DNA of 6,924 nucleotides, taken from the NCBI GenBank assembly GCA_003554345.1, contig PWGE01000020.1, positions 1-6,924 on the forward strand, read 5' to 3'. Each line of letters begins with the position of its first letter. Position 1 is the first letter of the stretch. The notes under the pieces are model-generated. The model worked only from the letters and a program-made list of their open reading frames with translations. It was not told the origin of the DNA and made no database searches. Positions 4,912 to 6,924 of the stretch are shown here, piece by piece. The stretch is from T1SED10-198M sp003554345 [NCBI: Candidatus Sumerlaeota bacterium] (lineage in GTDB: Bacteria; Sumerlaeota; T1SED10-198M). The position numbers and the translations under genes were made by a program.

Positions 4912-6924
4912 ATGAAGCGCATACTTTTCATAGCGTTACTGGCAGTCATATGTATGGTTGCTTTTTCAGAGAGGATTATTCATGTAAACAAAAACGCCAC
5001 AGCCCTTCCAATAGACGGCAGCAGCTGGAATAATGCCTACCGTTCCTTAAGAGCCGCTTTACAGGAAGCCAGAAGCGGGGATACCCTCTATGTGAGTGCT
5101 CACACGTACCAGGAAAACAATCTTTCTATGAGGGATGAAGTAACCATCATCGGCGGCTTCATTGCAGGAGCCAATGAACCGAGCGGCATTACAAAAATAA
5201 ACGGCGGCAACGCTGCAGGTCATCCCGCCCTCATTTTCGGGGATTATGCTCATATTGAAAACCTGGAGATCCATAACTCCTACACTGCCGTCCACGCAGA
5301 AAGAGTGATGGCTTATCGAATAAAAAACTGTTATTTTACTAATAATGTGACCGGTGTTTTTCTAAAAGACACTGATCAAAGAGCCTATCACCTACCTTTT
5401 GAAGCCGGTGTGATTGAAAAGAGTTCTTTTACCAACAACTCTTACGCAATCACCGGATTTAATGACTACTCTGATATTAAGAATAACTATTTCTCTGATA
5501 ACTCTTCTTATTCCGTTTATTTTAAGAGTCAATCTCAATCACAAATTTTTAACAATATATTCGAAAATGAAGAAAACAGCGTCCAGGCAGAATATTCAGA
5601 CACCCGTATATTCAGCAATAAATTTAATAACATATCATATGCCGCCATCCAGCTTTTAAATCACGACAGGTCGCACATATATAATAATATTATTGAAAGC
5701 TCGGATATTGGCGTAAAACTCAACCAGGATCAGGGCAAGGTATTCAACAATCACCTGAAAAATAATTATTACGCTGTTTACGGGGAAAATTACGCAAGCA
5801 GTCGGGTGGGGGAAAACAATATATTTACCGATAACCAGGTAAGTATTTTTACATCAGATGCAACTTTGCGGGTTTCCGGCAATGATTTTTCCGGAGCAGA
5901 TATCGACTTTGAATTAGTGGATTCAAACAACAGGATATATGCCAATACTGTAAAAGACAATCAATACTACGTAGGACGCTTAACCGGTCGGGAAAACAGC
6001 ATTTACAACAATTTCATCCATAACAGTAACAATCTGTTTTATTTTGATGCAGCTGCTGTAAATTTCTTTAACAATACCATTGTACGTTATGATGAAGGGT
6101 TACATTTTCGCAGTGTAGATGCTGTTAAACCAGCCTATATTTACAACAACATATTCTGGGTTCCTTCTCATTCCGATGTTGCAAATGTTAGTCTTGAAAA
6201 TTCACCGTCCGTCACTATCAGTCATAACATGTATCAAAATGAAGCGCCGGATGAAGATGACCATCCCATAAGAGAAACCATTGATTCACCTTTTCGGAAC
6301 ACTGACAAAGGTGATTACACCCTCCACAAAGAATCAGAAGCTATTGATGCCGGGAAAGACAATCTTCGGGTAGATTTTTCTGTGGTTAAAGATAAAGCCG
6401 GCAATTCCAGGTGGCAATTCACTCGTCCGGAAAATCTTCCTCCTGATCAGGCAGTTCTAACAGATGATATAAATATCATTGACCTTGGGGCTTATGAATA
6501 TCAATCCCCTTTACCTGAATTTACAGAGTACATAGAGATGAAGAAGGAGCGTGATCCTTCTATTCAGCCCGTAAACTGGGAAGCAGGCTCCACTGCCACT
6601 TATGATGGGCTGCATCACATAGAGCTGGAAGAAATAACCAACAATATATCATATTTAAAAACCTATTTCCCGAAAGATACTTCCCTGTATGATCCCCATA
6701 TGTTTTTGAATATGGCTGGAAATACGTTTGATGCAGGCTGGCACAGAATTCTGGTGTTTCGCCTTTACTCCCCTGTCACCAGAGAAGAGGCACTTCAATT
6801 TTATTTTTATGATGAAGAAGACACTCATTATTCTACCTCGTTTATTGATTTACAAAAAGGCTGGAATGTGATAAAATTGAATATGGCGGAGTTGGATGAA
6901 GAATGGGCACATAAGAAAATTGGC
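4912..6924 (+). CDS. Secreted right-handed parallel beta-helix protein (C-terminus cut by window edge)
   Basis: The first 671 residues are present without a stop. Residues 1-19 form a signal peptide (KR, hydrophobic core, then AFS before E20). The opening DGSSWNNAYRSLRAALQEA..GDTLYV (about 35-61) is the usual cap of exported beta-helix proteins. Residues about 114-440 are roughly fourteen coils of 21-25 residues with the pattern (R/K/H/Q)I-x-NN-x-F-x-x-N, as in DIKNNYFSDN, QIFNNIFEN and HIYNNIIES, so asparagines would stack as a ladder; the fold is that of pectate lyase-like (PbH1) proteins. EAIDAG (476-481) and IIDLGAYEY (522-530) mark a 'choice-of-anchor Q'-like segment. From about residue 540 a beta-rich module follows (GWHRILVFRLYSP, GWNVIKLNMAEL) that looks like a carbohydrate-binding sandwich; this is inference. 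I see no catalytic site of a known lyase or hydrolase family. A role in polysaccharide binding, cleavage or surface adhesion is possible but undecided. It has a strong AAGGGAG site and is divergent from the PHP gene. Confidence 0.85.
   Translation, partial: MKRILFIALLAVICMVAFSERIIHVNKNATALPIDGSSWNNAYRSLRAALQEARSGDTLYVSAHTYQENNLSMRDEVTIIGGFIAGANEPSGITKINGGNAAGHPALIFGDYAHIENLEIHNSYTAVHAERVMAYRIKNCYFTNNVTGVFLKDTDQRAYHLPFEAGVIEKSSFTNNSYAITGFNDYSDIKNNYFSDNSSYSVYFKSQSQSQIFNNIFENEENSVQAEYSDTRIFSNKFNNISYAAIQLLNHDRSHIYNNIIESSDIGVKLNQDQGKVFNNHLKNNYYAVYGENYASSRVGENNIFTDNQVSIFTSDATLRVSGNDFSGADIDFELVDSNNRIYANTVKDNQYYVGRLTGRENSIYNNFIHNSNNLFYFDAAAVNFFNNTIVRYDEGLHFRSVDAVKPAYIYNNIFWVPSHSDVANVSLENSPSVTISHNMYQNEAPDEDDHPIRETIDSPFRNTDKGDYTLHKESEAIDAGKDNLRVDFSVVKDKAGNSRWQFTRPENLPPDQAVLTDDINIIDLGAYEYQSPLPEFTEYIEMKKERDPSIQPVNWEAGSTATYDGLHHIELEEITNNISYLKTYFPKDTSLYDPHMFLNMAGNTFDAGWHRILVFRLYSPVTREEALQFYFYDEEDTHYSTSFIDLQKGWNVIKLNMAELDEEWAHKKIG
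5251..6225 (+). repeat. Beta-helix coil repeat region (protein-level, about 14 coils)
   Basis: Within the beta-helix gene the protein repeats every 21-25 residues with N-N pairs at the same register. Examples are KNCYFTNN, EKSSFTNN, KNNYFSDN, FNNIFEN, FSNKFNN, YNNIIES, FNNHLKNN, YANTVKDN, YNNFIHN, FNNTIV and YNNIFWV. The repeat is clear in protein but diverged in DNA, so it is an old structural repeat and not a recent duplication. Confidence 0.75.

Overview
The window comes from an AT-leaning bacterial genome, most likely an anaerobe. It encodes an NrdG2-type radical SAM activase, an iron-sulfur family 4 uracil-DNA glycosylase, and genes with ordinary Shine-Dalgarno sites (AAGGAG, AAGGGAG) and sigma70-like promoter elements. 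No gene here fixes the phylum. A Firmicutes-like or deeply branching anaerobic lineage fits, and the strong Shine-Dalgarno sites argue mildly against Bacteroidota. I see no mobile elements, tRNAs, rRNAs or CRISPR repeats.

Layout. Four genes on the minus strand (3263 down to 1) look like one operon: a family 4 uracil-DNA glycosylase, a membrane-anchored FGE/SUMF1-fold protein, a short TrmN6-like tRNA methyltransferase, and a putative lipoprotein of the DUF1343/NamZ exo-muramidase family cut by the left edge. The first three overlap by 14 and 8 bases. NamZ follows after 84 bases with no obvious terminator before it. On the plus strand, an NrdG2-like activating enzyme (3330-4034) is divergent from the glycosylase. 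It converges on a minus-strand PHP-domain phosphoesterase (4796-4053), with only 18 bases between their stops. The PHP gene is in turn divergent from a long plus-strand gene (4912 to the right edge) for a secreted right-handed parallel beta-helix protein.

How the genes relate. The operon mixes DNA repair (glycosylase), tRNA modification (methyltransferase) and envelope functions (FGE-fold protein, NamZ), so it is not an obvious single pathway. The last gene is a surface or exported protein: a signal peptide, about fourteen beta-helix coils of 21-25 residues with an asparagine ladder, a 'choice-of-anchor Q'-like segment, then a further beta-rich module cut by the window edge.

The most interesting regulatory signal is a 13-base extended -10 element found as an exact inverted pair, at 3281-3293 on plus and 4900-4888 on minus. 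The two copies sit in the two divergent intergenic regions and face each other across the NrdG2/PHP pair. The most interesting proteins are the FGE-fold protein, which lacks the catalytic cysteines, and the beta-helix protein. I do not see a clearly new defence or mobile system here.
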